From: SLHU01 sp009929975
Lineage (GTDB): Bacteria > Bacillota > Clostridia > Saccharofermentanales > UBA5734
Direction: 5' to 3'
Assembly: GCA_040776905.1 (NCBI GenBank)
Contig: JAXGZQ010000001.1
Location: 62,001 to 126,000 of the forward strand
Length of the DNA: 64,000 nucleotides
The stretch's first letter is position 1, and every line of letters begins with the position of its first letter. A program made the position numbers and the translations under genes. Below, one piece after another: positions 35,005 to 43,543 of the stretch. The notes beneath the pieces are model-generated. The model was not told the origin of the DNA. It ran no database searches and saw only the letters and a program-made list of their open reading frames with translations.

Positions 35005-36291
35005 TCAGACCGCCGCGGTCTGCAGTGACTCCTTCTCCGGAGCCATCTGACGGGTCACACTGAGCAGAGTCACCCGATTGCGGTCGGCTTCCAGCACCTG
35101 GCAGAGCAGGCCATCGACTGACAGTCGGTCGCCTTGGCGCGGCAGACGACCCAATTCACCGGTGATCAGCCCGCCGATCGTATCAAAATCCTCGGAATCG
35201 AGGCTGACCTGCATCAGTTCATTCAGGTCCTTGAGGCGCAGCGCCCCTTCCACCCAGTACTCGTCGTCACTGACCTTGCGGATGATCTCTCCGGCGTCAT
35301 CATATTCATCATCAATGTCACCGAAGATAATCTCGACGATATCCTGCATGGTGATAATCCCGGCCGTACCGCCGTATTCATCCACGACGATCGCCATCTG
35401 CTGGCGATTGGTGCGCATCTCCTCAAACAGATCGGCGATCCGTTTACTCTCAATCGTATAGTGGGCCTTACGCATCGTACCACGCAGCGAAAATTCCGTT
35501 TTGGCTTTGTCGAAGAGAAAGAAATCCTTGATATGGAGAATGCCGATCATGTCATCCATATCATCTTCATAGACCGGAATGCGGGAGACGCGTTCCGTGC
35601 GGAACGTTTCGAGAATTTCGTCATAGGTGGCGTCGACTTCCACCGCGGTCACATCGGTCCGGGCGATCATGATGTCCCTGACCTGGGCGTCGCCGAACTC
35701 AAAGACATTCTCGAGCAGACGGCGTTCATCCTGTTCGATGACGCCTTCCTCATGCGAAACATCCATCATGGTGCGCAGCTCTTCTTCTGTCACATTCGGC
35801 TGATCCTGTTCAGCCGCCCCGAGCAGGTGCAGCAGTCCTCTGGTGATTCCACTCAGGACGAAGATGATCGGCCGCAGGAACACCGTGATCACATGGATAG
35901 GCCGGATGACCAGCAGCGCGATTTTATCGGCCCGGATCGAGGCCAGGGATTTTGGTGTGATCTCAGAGAAAATCAAGACAATCAGCGTCATGATGCCGGT
36001 CGCGATACCGACACCGGCATTGCCGAAATAGCCGATCGCCAGCGAGGTCGCCAGCGCGGACGCGGCGATATTCACCACATTATTGCCAACAAGTATCGCG
36101 CTGAGAAGGCGCTGCGGATCTTCCAGCAGACGCGACAACAAGCGCGCGTGCGGCACGCCCTCATCAACCATTTGCCTGATCTTAATTTTGTTGACGGACA
36201 TCAAAGCTGTTTCAGAAGAAGAAAAAAAGGCGGAAAGAAATAAACAGAATACAAGTAGAATCATCTGCCATAAACTGTCAGGATCTAACAA
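35005..36291 (-). CDS. CNNM/HlyC-CorC family transporter with CBS pair
   Basis: A 428-residue membrane protein. The N-terminal CNNM/DUF21 region (about 1-180) has the family segment LSAFFSSSETALMSVNKIK and about four helices. Two CBS domains follow (about 195-320; SRIPVYEDDMDDMIGILHIK and MAIVVDEYGGTAGIITMQDI), then a CorC_HlyC domain to the end. Relatives take part in magnesium or other divalent cation transport. The start is taken as TTG at 36291, nine bases after GAGGAG; a GTG at 36321 is possible, but the site would then lie within the gene. It is a single-gene unit with its own promoter and terminator. Confidence 0.88.
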   Translation of the reverse strand: MLDPDSLWQMILLVFCLFLSAFFSSSETALMSVNKIKIRQMVDEGVPHARLLSRLLEDPQRLLSAILVGNNVVNIAASALATSLAIGYFGNAGVGIATGIMTLIVLIFSEITPKSLASIRADKIALLVIRPIHVITVFLRPIIFVLSGITRGLLHLLGAAEQDQPNVTEEELRTMMDVSHEEGVIEQDERRLLENVFEFGDAQVRDIMIARTDVTAVEVDATYDEILETFRTERVSRIPVYEDDMDDMIGILHIKDFFLFDKAKTEFSLRGTMRKAHYTIESKRIADLFEEMRTNRQQMAIVVDEYGGTAGIITMQDIVEIIFGDIDDEYDDAGEIIRKVSDDEYWVEGALRLKDLNELMQVSLDSEDFDTIGGLITGELGRLPRQGDRLSVDGLLCQVLEADRNRVTLLSVTRQMAPEKESLQTAAV

Positions 36292-36346
36292 ATAACCACG
36301 CTCCTCATAAGCAACCGCCACGCATCAAAGAATAAAAACTGTTGCT

Positions 36347-36375
36347 ATTATAATCCGATGACACAAAATTCGCAA
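36347..36375 (-). promoter_or_regulatory. Promoter of the CNNM/CBS gene
   Basis: TTGCGA (36370-36375), 17-base spacer, perfect TATAAT (36347-36352), about 55 bases before the chosen start. Confidence 0.65.
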
Positions 36376-36464
36376 ATGTCTGGCTGAAAAGACCTGTTTT
36401 GAGCGAAAGAGCGGTGTATCAGCGAAGCGGCGCCGCTTTTTCTTTTATTATCGCTGAATTCAGT

Positions 36465-36470
36465 TATAAT
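36465..36470 (+). promoter_or_regulatory. -10 box of the AI-2E exporter promoter
   Basis: Perfect TATAAT 38 bases before the ATG at 36508. No convincing -35 box is seen at the proper distance. Confidence 0.4.
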
Positions 36471-36507
36471 AAAATCAACATGATTCGTGCTGAGAAAGGT
36501 CTGACCT

Positions 36508-37596
36508 ATGATCCTGGAGCAAAAACCTGTACAAAAGCAAAAATATCTCAATATTCTGCTCGATACCGCACTGGCCGCGCTGGTCATTTTCCTGATGTTT
36601 CAGGTTCATCACAGCGTCCTCGCGGTGATCTCGCCTTTTTTCTACGCGCTCATTCTGGCTTATCTGATCAATCCGCTGGTCCGCTGGCTGGCCAGGCACA
36701 AAATTCCCCGCCTGCTCGCGATCATCCTGGTCTTTCTGCTGATTCTCGGCATCCTGACAGGACTCGGCATCGCCTTCATCCCCCGGCTGGCGTCCGACAT
36801 CTCCGTTCTGGTCCGTGACATTCCCGATACGGTCAAATTCATTACCAACTTCATCGATGATTTTCGCGAAGGACGGCTGGCCTTTCTGCCGGACTTTGTC
36901 TTCGATTTCTTCGATATTGATGAGGAGCTGAAAAAAATCGGCCAGCTGGTGCGCGACTCGCTCGACAATCTCTATTCCCTGCTCATCTCCTCGACCGGAA
37001 CGCTGCTCGACATCGTGATGACCCCGCTGATCGCCTTCTATTATCTCAAGGACAAGGACCGGATCATCAAGACGATCATGAGTCCGTTCAGTTCAGATCT
37101 CAGGCAGAAGATCCGCTCGATCAGCGGCGATATTGACAAGGTGCTCGGCGGATTTATCCGCGGCCAGCTGATTGTCGCGCTGTTCGTCGGCATCTTGACC
37201 GGCGTCGGCTGCGCGATCATCGGCCTGCCGCATGCCCTGACCATCGGTCTGATCGCCGGACTGACCAATATCATCCCTTATTTCGGGCCGTGGATCGGCG
37301 GGATTATCCCGGTCATTCTCGCGCTGATGGAAAAACCGATCATGGCGCTCTGGGTCGTGATCCTGATCGTGATTGTCCAGCAAATCGAATCCAATCTGCT
37401 CTCACCGCAGATCATGTCGCACAGTGTCGGCCTGCACCCGCTGCTTGTCATTTTCTCGATTCTCTTTTTCGGTCATCTATTCGGTATCGCCGGCATGATT
37501 TTTGGTGTGCCGCTGACCGGATCGATTATCATCATTTCCCGCTATGTCCTTGAGGCACGGCGACATTTCCGTTCCAGCCCGTTTATCAGTCGATAG
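36508..37596 (+). CDS. AI-2E family (PerM/YtvI-type) transporter
   Basis: A 362-residue protein with seven to eight helices. Family segments are visible: FFYALILAYLINPLVRWL near the start, NIIPYFGPWIGGIIPVILAL at about 256, and FFGHLFGIAGMIFGVPLTG near 330. Members export small molecules or sodium; the substrate here cannot be told. AAAGG precedes the ATG. The next gene begins 11 bases downstream, so they probably share a transcript. Confidence 0.9.
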   Translation: MILEQKPVQKQKYLNILLDTALAALVIFLMFQVHHSVLAVISPFFYALILAYLINPLVRWLARHKIPRLLAIILVFLLILGILTGLGIAFIPRLASDISVLVRDIPDTVKFITNFIDDFREGRLAFLPDFVFDFFDIDEELKKIGQLVRDSLDNLYSLLISSTGTLLDIVMTPLIAFYYLKDKDRIIKTIMSPFSSDLRQKIRSISGDIDKVLGGFIRGQLIVALFVGILTGVGCAIIGLPHALTIGLIAGLTNIIPYFGPWIGGIIPVILALMEKPIMALWVVILIVIVQQIESNLLSPQIMSHSVGLHPLLVIFSILFFGHLFGIAGMIFGVPLTGSIIIISRYVLEARRHFRSSPFISR

Positions 37597-37607
37597 GAGG
37601 AAACAAC

Positions 37608-39074
37608 ATGTCACAACACGCACTGCATCACCCTCTGCCGCGAACCAGCCCTGAATCAATCGGACTGGCCAGCCGCCACATCATCGAGATGACTGAAGAC
37701 ATGAAGGCCGCCGGGATCAATCCGCATGCCTTTCTGCTGCTCCGTCATGGCCAGGTCTTCGCTGAAGGCTATTACGCGCCCTATGGTCCCCTGATGCCCC
37801 AGACCGTCTATTCACTGAGCAAGAGCTTCACATCGGTCGCGATCGGCCTGGCCGCCGCGGACGGCAAGATCAGCCTTGATGAGCATCTTGTCGACCTGTT
37901 TCCGGATGATCTGCCGGATGTCGTCAGCCCTGAACTGCAGGCCCTGACGGTGCGCGACTGCCTGCGCATGGCGACCGGCCAGCCCAAAGAGCCAGATCTG
38001 GTTTCAAGAAATCCGGTCAAAACCTTTCTGGCGACACCATTTTCCGAAATGCCGGGACAGGTCTTCCGCTACAATACCGCCGCCACGTACATGCTCAGCG
38101 CGTCCCTCAAGACCAAAGGGATTGATCTCGAGTCCTTTCTCCAGGAACGGATTTTTGACCATCTCGGCGTCAGCGGCATCCGCTGGATGCGCATGCCGCA
38201 GGGAATCTGCACCGGCGGCTTCGGCATGAGCGCGCTGCCGGAACTGATCGCCAAATTCGGCCAGCTGATTCTGCAGAAAGGCCGCTGGCAGGACAAACAG
38301 CTGATCGATCCTGATTACCTGGCCCAGGCAACAGCCAAACAGATCGAAACGCAGAATGATGATAAGGAGAATGTCGGCCGGCGCGGCGACTGGTCACTCG
38401 GCTACGGCTATCAGTTCTGGCAGACACGTGACGGCAGTTTCCGCGGTGACGGCATGTACGGACAGTACTGCCTCGTTGTGCCCGACCGCGATTTCGTCCT
38501 GGCCATGACCGCGTTCACCGATGATCTGCAAAAAGAACTGGACATCGTCTTCGACCAGATTGTCGCCAATCTGGCCGATACGCCGCTGCCGGAGAATCCC
38601 GGTGCGGCGGCCGACTTGAAAACCCATCTCGGCGCGCTGCGCGTCGAATGGCCAGTTCCGGCGGATGATGGTCTGCCGCTGGATCCGAAATGGGGCGAAA
38701 CGGTTTGGAAACTGGTCAAGAAGGCGCCGAATCATCCCTTCGGTCCGCGCTCGTTCAAATCAATCCGGGTTGAACCGGCTGGTCACGGACTGCGTCTGAT
38801 CATGGATGGCGATGTGCTTGATCTGAAGGACAAGACCTGGCAGCTCCATGAAATTCCGGATTATGGCATGCTGCGCTGGCCGACACAACTGCTCACTTCA
38901 TATGGCCTGCAGGATGGGCGTCGGCTGACGGTCCGCCTGTTCTGGCTCGAGATGCTGCAAAAGCTGGAGTATGTCATCGACTTTTCAAATGAAACCACCA
39001 CGCTGACCGCATCGGATATTCACGGCAGCAAACCGGAGATTGTCTTCCAGTCGGATCTCCTGCCGCAAGAATAA
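37608..39074 (+). CDS. Serine hydrolase of the beta-lactamase/PBP-like family
   Basis: A 488-residue protein without a signal peptide. The catalytic S-x-x-K motif is in YSLSKSFTSVAIGLA near residue 69, and the second motif Y-x-N/T in VFRYNTAATYML near 150. The N-terminal two thirds match class C beta-lactamase-related hydrolases, and the last 130 residues form a separate beta-rich domain. Such cytosolic relatives are esterases or D-amino-acid peptidases; a role in drug resistance is not implied. AGGAGG lies directly upstream of the start. Confidence 0.85.
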   Translation: MSQHALHHPLPRTSPESIGLASRHIIEMTEDMKAAGINPHAFLLLRHGQVFAEGYYAPYGPLMPQTVYSLSKSFTSVAIGLAAADGKISLDEHLVDLFPDDLPDVVSPELQALTVRDCLRMATGQPKEPDLVSRNPVKTFLATPFSEMPGQVFRYNTAATYMLSASLKTKGIDLESFLQERIFDHLGVSGIRWMRMPQGICTGGFGMSALPELIAKFGQLILQKGRWQDKQLIDPDYLAQATAKQIETQNDDKENVGRRGDWSLGYGYQFWQTRDGSFRGDGMYGQYCLVVPDRDFVLAMTAFTDDLQKELDIVFDQIVANLADTPLPENPGAAADLKTHLGALRVEWPVPADDGLPLDPKWGETVWKLVKKAPNHPFGPRSFKSIRVEPAGHGLRLIMDGDVLDLKDKTWQLHEIPDYGMLRWPTQLLTSYGLQDGRRLTVRLFWLEMLQKLEYVIDFSNETTTLTASDIHGSKPEIVFQSDLLPQE

Positions 39075-39087
39075 CACGATCCGCGAC

Positions 39088-39134
39088 ACCCGACGCGGCC
39101 GGTTGCCCTCACAGGCCACCGGTCGTGTTTTTTT
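39088..39134 (+). terminator. Terminator of the AI-2E/serine hydrolase unit
   Basis: An imperfect GC-rich hairpin around GGCCGGTTGCC and GGCCACCGGTC with a CTCACA loop, followed by TTTTTTT. Confidence 0.7.
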
Positions 39135-39141
39135 GCGGCAA

Positions 39142-39171
39142 AAAGCCCCGCATGCGATCATACGGGGCTTT
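39142..39171 (-). terminator. Terminator of tRNA-Lys
   Basis: Nine-base-pair stem AAAGCCCCG/CGGGGCTTT directly after the tRNA on the reverse strand, followed by TT. The T run is continuous with the stem (CTTTTTG). Confidence 0.75.
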
Positions 39172-39173
39172 CA

Positions 39174-39249
39174 TGGTACGCCTTCAGGGACTCGAACCCT
39201 GGACCCACTGATTAAGAGTCAGTTGCTCTACCAACTGAGCTAAAGGCGT
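39174..39249 (-). tRNA. tRNA-Lys (anticodon CTT)
   Basis: Seven-base-pair acceptor ACGCCTT/AAGGCGT, D arm with AGCTCAGTTGGTAGAGC, anticodon stem CTGA/TCAG around loop CTCTTAA giving CTT, T arm with GGTTCGAGTCC, discriminator A and encoded CCA. All parts of the cloverleaf pair. Confidence 0.97.
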
Positions 39250-39277
39250 GTCTGGTCCGTTTTCACGAACAGATTTT

Positions 39278-39306
39278 ATTATAATGAGTCCGCGGCGGCC
39301 TGTCAA
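39278..39306 (-). promoter_or_regulatory. Consensus promoter of tRNA-Lys
   Basis: Perfect TTGACA (39301-39306), 17-base spacer and perfect TATAAT (39278-39283), 29 bases before the tRNA 5' end. Confidence 0.85.
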
Positions 39307-39344
39307 TCGCCAGAAGCGGAAAAACAGGCCGATTCAGCCACGGA

Positions 39345-39626
39345 TTACAAGCCGTTGGCCAGCAGCGTGATGATTGTGACCAGAAGTCCGTACAGCGCGA
39401 AGACCAGCTGGACCAGCCGGCCATCGCAGCGGCGGTACATCCAGGCCGACATGGTCGCGATCAGGAGTGGAATCGCCATGCCGGGCAGCCGCGCCATCAT
39501 CTGGCCGCCGAAGAGGAAAATATGGACGCGGATCACCGGCGGCAGAACCAGCCAGCCAATCACGGTCAGAAGCACGGACAGGCCAATGATCCCATAGGCG
39601 ATATTCCGTCGGGTCTTTTCTGTCAT
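39345..39626 (-). CDS. Small integral membrane protein
   Basis: A 93-residue protein with helices at about 10-30, 45-62 and 72-92. The sequence LPPVIRVHIFLFGG after the first helix recalls the DUF1648 (SdpI N-terminal) pattern, but the match is weak. ATG overlaps the stop of the FAD oxidoreductase gene in ATGA, so the two are translated together. Function unknown. Confidence 0.65.
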   Translation of the reverse strand: MTEKTRRNIAYGIIGLSVLLTVIGWLVLPPVIRVHIFLFGGQMMARLPGMAIPLLIATMSAWMYRRCDGRLVQLVFALYGLLVTIITLLANGL

Positions 39627-41050
39627 GGTGCTTCCTCCGTAATTTCCGGCAGCAGTTCCGCGTCGGGCAGCCGGGCGAGAATGCGGCGCGCGGCAATGAT
39701 CCCGCTGGCACCGGCCTGTGACAGGCCGCGGGTGATCCCGGCGCCGTCACCGATCGCGAACATGTTATGCAGCGGTGTTTCCAGCTCAGCACTGAGCTGG
39801 AGTCGCGAACTGTAGAACTTCACTTCAACCCCGTAGAGCAGTGTGTCATGGTTCGCGGTCCCGGGTGCCAGCTGGTCCAAAGCATGAATCATATCGATGA
39901 TATTGTCGAGATGGCGTTTCGGCAGGACCAGGCTGAGATCACCCGGTGTCGCCTGCAGGGTCGGCCGGACGAAGCTCTGCTGCAGCCGGTGCGCGTTGGT
40001 GCGGCGGCCGGCTTCCAGATCACCGAACCGCTGGACAATCACGCCGCCGCCGAGCATGTTGGACAGTGACGCGATCCGTTTGCCGTATTGGTACGGCTCA
40101 CGGAACGGTGATGTGAAGCGGTTGCTCACGAGCAGTGCGAAATTGGTGTTCTCGCTGTGCAGGGCCGGATCCGTATAACTGTGTCCGTTGACGGTGATGA
40201 TGCCGTCGGTATTTTCCGTTACGACCTGGCCATAGGGATTCATGCAGAAGGTACGGACCACATCCTGATAGATCTTGGTGCGGTAGAGCAGCTTCGCTTC
40301 ATAGACGGCATCGGTAATCTCCCGGAAGACGATCGCCGGCAGTTCCACACGGACCCCGATGTCCACCTGGTTGTTGATCAGCTTGAGCCCGAGCTGGTGG
40401 CACTGCTGGCTGAACCATTCCGCGCCGGAGCGGCCGGGCGCGACAACCAGGTAGTCCGCCTCCAGCTCGCCACCCGACGTCTGCAGGCGGTATCGCCCGT
40501 CATCGAGCGGCTGGATGCGGTCGACGCTGACACCACAGCGCAGATCGAGACGGCTGTCCAGAAAATCAGCCTGGGCTGCCAGGATATCTTTATTACGCTC
40601 GGTCCCCAGATGCTTGCAGCGGGCGTCGAGCAGATGCAGATCAAATCCCATCGCCTTGCGCCGGATCACATCGGCGGCCTCGGTCGCGGTGGAAAAGACT
40701 TCTTCTGTCGCGCCGAAGGTCAGGTTGATCTGATCCACATAATCGATCAGCTCCATCACGGTTTTGGCCGGCTGATAATCGGTCAGCCAGCCGCCGAACT
40801 GGGTTGTGAAATTGAATTTCCCGTCGGAGAAGGCACCGGCACCGCCGAATCCGCGCATGATATCGCAGGATGGGCAGTTGATGCAGTGGTCTGTCTTGCC
40901 GTCGACAATCGGGCAGCTGCGGCGGCGGATCATATGGCCCTGCTCGAGCAGCGCGACCTTCAGATCCGGCCGTCGGGTCACCAGTTCATAGGCAGCGAAA
41001 ATACCAGCCTGGCCGGCTCCAACAATGATGACATCATAGGATTGTTTCAT
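39623..41050 (-). CDS. FAD-dependent oxidoreductase (COG2509-like)
   Basis: A 475-residue flavoprotein. The dinucleotide fold starts at residue 7 with VIIVGAGQAGIFAAYEL. A cysteine-rich segment CPIVDGKTDHCINCPSCDIM near 48 is typical of this uncharacterised dehydrogenase family, and the C-terminal FAD segment is NMFAIGDGAGITRGLSQAG. The natural substrate is not known. It is the middle gene of a three-gene unit with the DUF975 protein 12 bases upstream and the small membrane protein overlapping downstream. Confidence 0.85.
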   Translation of the reverse strand: MKQSYDVIIVGAGQAGIFAAYELVTRRPDLKVALLEQGHMIRRRSCPIVDGKTDHCINCPSCDIMRGFGGAGAFSDGKFNFTTQFGGWLTDYQPAKTVMELIDYVDQINLTFGATEEVFSTATEAADVIRRKAMGFDLHLLDARCKHLGTERNKDILAAQADFLDSRLDLRCGVSVDRIQPLDDGRYRLQTSGGELEADYLVVAPGRSGAEWFSQQCHQLGLKLINNQVDIGVRVELPAIVFREITDAVYEAKLLYRTKIYQDVVRTFCMNPYGQVVTENTDGIITVNGHSYTDPALHSENTNFALLVSNRFTSPFREPYQYGKRIASLSNMLGGGVIVQRFGDLEAGRRTNAHRLQQSFVRPTLQATPGDLSLVLPKRHLDNIIDMIHALDQLAPGTANHDTLLYGVEVKFYSSRLQLSAELETPLHNMFAIGDGAGITRGLSQAGASGIIAARRILARLPDAELLPEITEEAP

Positions 41051-41062
41051 GCAGTTGATCCT

Positions 41063-42112
41063 TTACAGAGAATCCGGCTCGACAGGCGGTTCGATCGATT
41101 CCGCTGCCGCCGGTAGAACAGGCTGATTTGCCGTGACCGGGAAAAATCCGAGGTCTTCCATGGTGCAGTAACCCTGCTTGACGGCCGACTGGCGCAGCTC
41201 GGCGAACAGTTCAGCATACGTGGCCATCACATAGGGTGTGACAAAAAACACACCGATGCCGCAGGCCAGCGCGCCGAGCAGGAACCAGCCGATGAACGAC
41301 AGATCCAGCACGAAGATATTCATCTTATGGCCGTGGGTCATGGCGATTGACAACTTGAGGGCACGACGATGGCCGATCTGCGGGTTGTCAGCCAGAATCC
41401 AGGGCGTCATACGGTAGCTGTAGCTCTTGATGATCGAAGGAATCGACAAGGCGATGGAGCCGAAGACCCAGAGCATGACCAGAGGAGTCAGCGATAACAG
41501 CCACTCCGATTCAGAGCCGGCTCCGAATGACAGACTGCCCTGGCGGGTCAGCAGGACGACGGCCGGCAGCAGGATCAGGGTCGGCAGCATTGCCAAAAGA
41601 CCCCAGAGAAAGAGAAAAAGATTCATCCAGAGCATTGAACCAACGGTCTTCAGATACTGTCCGCTGCTAAACGGACTGAATACCTGGCCGATCGCCGGGA
41701 TGGACTGGGCTTCGCGCGAGCGTGAGAACCAGCGGCTGCCGCCGACCTGCACGACAGGCGCGACAAAGATCTGGTAAGCCAGTCCGAGCAGGACCGCGAA
41801 TCCGGCAAAGATAAGAACCAGAATGAAAATTCGTGAAACGAACACACTGTCCAGCTGATCCTGAAAATAGCGGAACCATTCCCCGGGCTGATCCCAGTAC
41901 TGGCGGAACATCTCACCGTGTTGTTCCCAGTCACCGTTCCATCCTCTGCCGTCGCGTCCACGCAGGGAACTGGCATTGAAACGGAAGGTAAAGATGCCCG
42001 ATCCACTGCCTGAACTGAGTATGGAGACGATCAGGGCCGCCGCGAAGGCGTACCAGTATTTGCCGCGCAGATGATCTTTCGCCTTGGTTTTTAACTCACG
42101 TCTTGACCACAT
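41063..42112 (-). CDS. DUF975-family membrane protein
   Basis: A 349-residue protein. The N-terminus RRELKTKAKDHLRGKYWYAF is the DUF975 signature, and about five helices follow. Residues 35-85 are an insert rich in Gly, Arg and Trp. Function unknown. GGGAGG precedes the ATG. Confidence 0.8.
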   Translation of the reverse strand: MWSRRELKTKAKDHLRGKYWYAFAAALIVSILSSGSGSGIFTFRFNASSLRGRDGRGWNGDWEQHGEMFRQYWDQPGEWFRYFQDQLDSVFVSRIFILVLIFAGFAVLLGLAYQIFVAPVVQVGGSRWFSRSREAQSIPAIGQVFSPFSSGQYLKTVGSMLWMNLFLFLWGLLAMLPTLILLPAVVLLTRQGSLSFGAGSESEWLLSLTPLVMLWVFGSIALSIPSIIKSYSYRMTPWILADNPQIGHRRALKLSIAMTHGHKMNIFVLDLSFIGWFLLGALACGIGVFFVTPYVMATYAELFAELRQSAVKQGYCTMEDLGFFPVTANQPVLPAAAESIEPPVEPDSL

Positions 42113-42187
42113 GGTTCTGGTCCTCCCTGCCTGTCATGGTTCAACCGGCCGTTGTCAGCCGGTCATGGAAACGATCATACACAGGAT

Positions 42188-42216
42188 ATTATAACCGTTT
42201 CCATCCTTCGCGTCAT
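42188..42216 (-). promoter_or_regulatory. Promoter of the DUF975-FAD oxidoreductase unit
   Basis: ATGACG (42211-42216), 17-base spacer, perfect TATAAT (42188-42193), 76 bases before the start. Confidence 0.6.
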
Positions 42217-42222
42217 GCTTTA

Positions 42223-42251
42223 TTGCCGACAGGCGGTCCCACGATTATAAT
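42223..42251 (+). promoter_or_regulatory. Promoter of argJ
   Basis: TTGCCG (42223-42228), 17-base spacer, perfect TATAAT (42246-42251). It lies next to the divergent promoter of the DUF975 gene. No ARG box could be recognised. Confidence 0.65.
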
Positions 42252-42323
42252 AGGCATGACAACCGGCTGGAATCAGGAATCGATCCTTGCTTTCAGCCCG
42301 ACGATCGGAAGGTGGCGGCAATC

Positions 42324-43532
42324 ATGGAATGGTTTGATGGAAGTATTACATCAGTTAAGGGAATCCGGGCCAGCGGCGTGGCCTGTGGCCTCAAGAAAAA
42401 CGGCGAGCCGGATCTGGCGCTGATCGTCAGCGAACGGCCGGCCACGGCCGCCGGGGTTTTTACCCGCAACCTGGTCAAGGGACATTCCCTCCAGTTGACG
42501 ATGAAGCGGATCAGCAAAGGCCAGTGCCAGGCGCTGGTCATCAACAGCGGCAATGCCAATGCCTGTCTCGGCGAAGCAGGCCTGTCCGATGCCCGGACCA
42601 TGGCGTCGCTGGCTGCCAGCCAGATTGACTGCGCGCCTGAGCTGGTTCTGGTTGGTTCAACCGGTGTGATCGGCCAGCCGCTCGACATGCAGGCGGTCCG
42701 CGACGGAATTGAGGCGGCAGCCCGCAGCCTCGGCGACTCTGCTGAGCACGGCCATCAGGCCGAACGGGCGATCATGACGACCGATCTGGTGCCGAAAGAA
42801 GCCGTGATCCGTTTCCAGATCGGCAGCAATACCGTGACGGTCGCCGGCATGGCCAAGGGTTCCGGTATGATTCATCCCAATATGGCGACAATGATCGGTG
42901 TCATCGCGATGGACTGCGCGGTCAGCCAGCCGGTGCTCTCTGAGATGCTGCGCCGCGTCAGTGACAAGACATTCAACCGCGTATCGGTTGATGGCGACAC
43001 CAGTGTCTGTGATATGGTGATCGCCCTGGCCAACGGGCTTTCCAGCAGTACGCTGATCCAAAGCGGGACCGCTGAAGCCGATCTTCTGGAAAAAGCGCTT
43101 GAACGGGTCTGTACCCGTCTGGCCAAAGGCATCGCGGCAGATGGTGAGGGCGCCAGCCGCCTGATCGAGATCCGGGCCGAGGGACTGCGCACACAGCGCG
43201 ACGCCCTGCTGATCGTTTCAGCCGTTGCCCGCTCTCCCCTGGTCAAAACGATGATGGCCGGCGGCGACGCCAACTGGGGCCGCATCTTTACCGCGGCCGG
43301 CTACTCAGGCGCGGCCTTTGATCCGGATGGCTGTGATATCTATCTCGAGTCGGTCAAAGTCTGCGAACGCGGCACGGCCCTGGCGTTTGATGAAGCGAAA
43401 GCCGCTGAAGCACTCGCGCAAAAAGAAATCCAGATCCGTCTGGCGTTCCGCGAAGGCGACGCGGCCGAACGAATCTGGACTTGTGATCTGACGGATGAAT
43501 ATGTTCGGATCAACGGCAGCTACCGCAGCTGA
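42324..43532 (+). CDS. argJ: Bifunctional ornithine acetyltransferase/N-acetylglutamate synthase ArgJ
   Basis: A 402-residue enzyme that moves the acetyl group from N-acetylornithine to glutamate in the cyclic arginine pathway, and may also use acetyl-CoA. The self-cleavage site is present in MAKGSGMIHPNMATM, with the nucleophile Thr near residue 189. Other family segments are NSGNANACLGEAG and GGDANWGRI. The ATG at 42324 is preferred over the in-frame GTG at 42312, because the latter lies inside the GAAGGTGG ribosome binding site. No other arg genes are adjacent. Confidence 0.95.
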   Translation: MEWFDGSITSVKGIRASGVACGLKKNGEPDLALIVSERPATAAGVFTRNLVKGHSLQLTMKRISKGQCQALVINSGNANACLGEAGLSDARTMASLAASQIDCAPELVLVGSTGVIGQPLDMQAVRDGIEAAARSLGDSAEHGHQAERAIMTTDLVPKEAVIRFQIGSNTVTVAGMAKGSGMIHPNMATMIGVIAMDCAVSQPVLSEMLRRVSDKTFNRVSVDGDTSVCDMVIALANGLSSSTLIQSGTAEADLLEKALERVCTRLAKGIAADGEGASRLIEIRAEGLRTQRDALLIVSAVARSPLVKTMMAGGDANWGRIFTAAGYSGAAFDPDGCDIYLESVKVCERGTALAFDEAKAAEALAQKEIQIRLAFREGDAAERIWTCDLTDEYVRINGSYRS

Positions 43533-43543
43533 TCCCTTTAAGC

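Noticed and set aside
36400..36450. Hairpin AAAGAGCGGTG...CGCCGCTTTTT as a terminator
   Set aside because: No forward-strand gene ends before it, and on the reverse strand it lies upstream of the CNNM/CBS promoter; kept out as unexplained.
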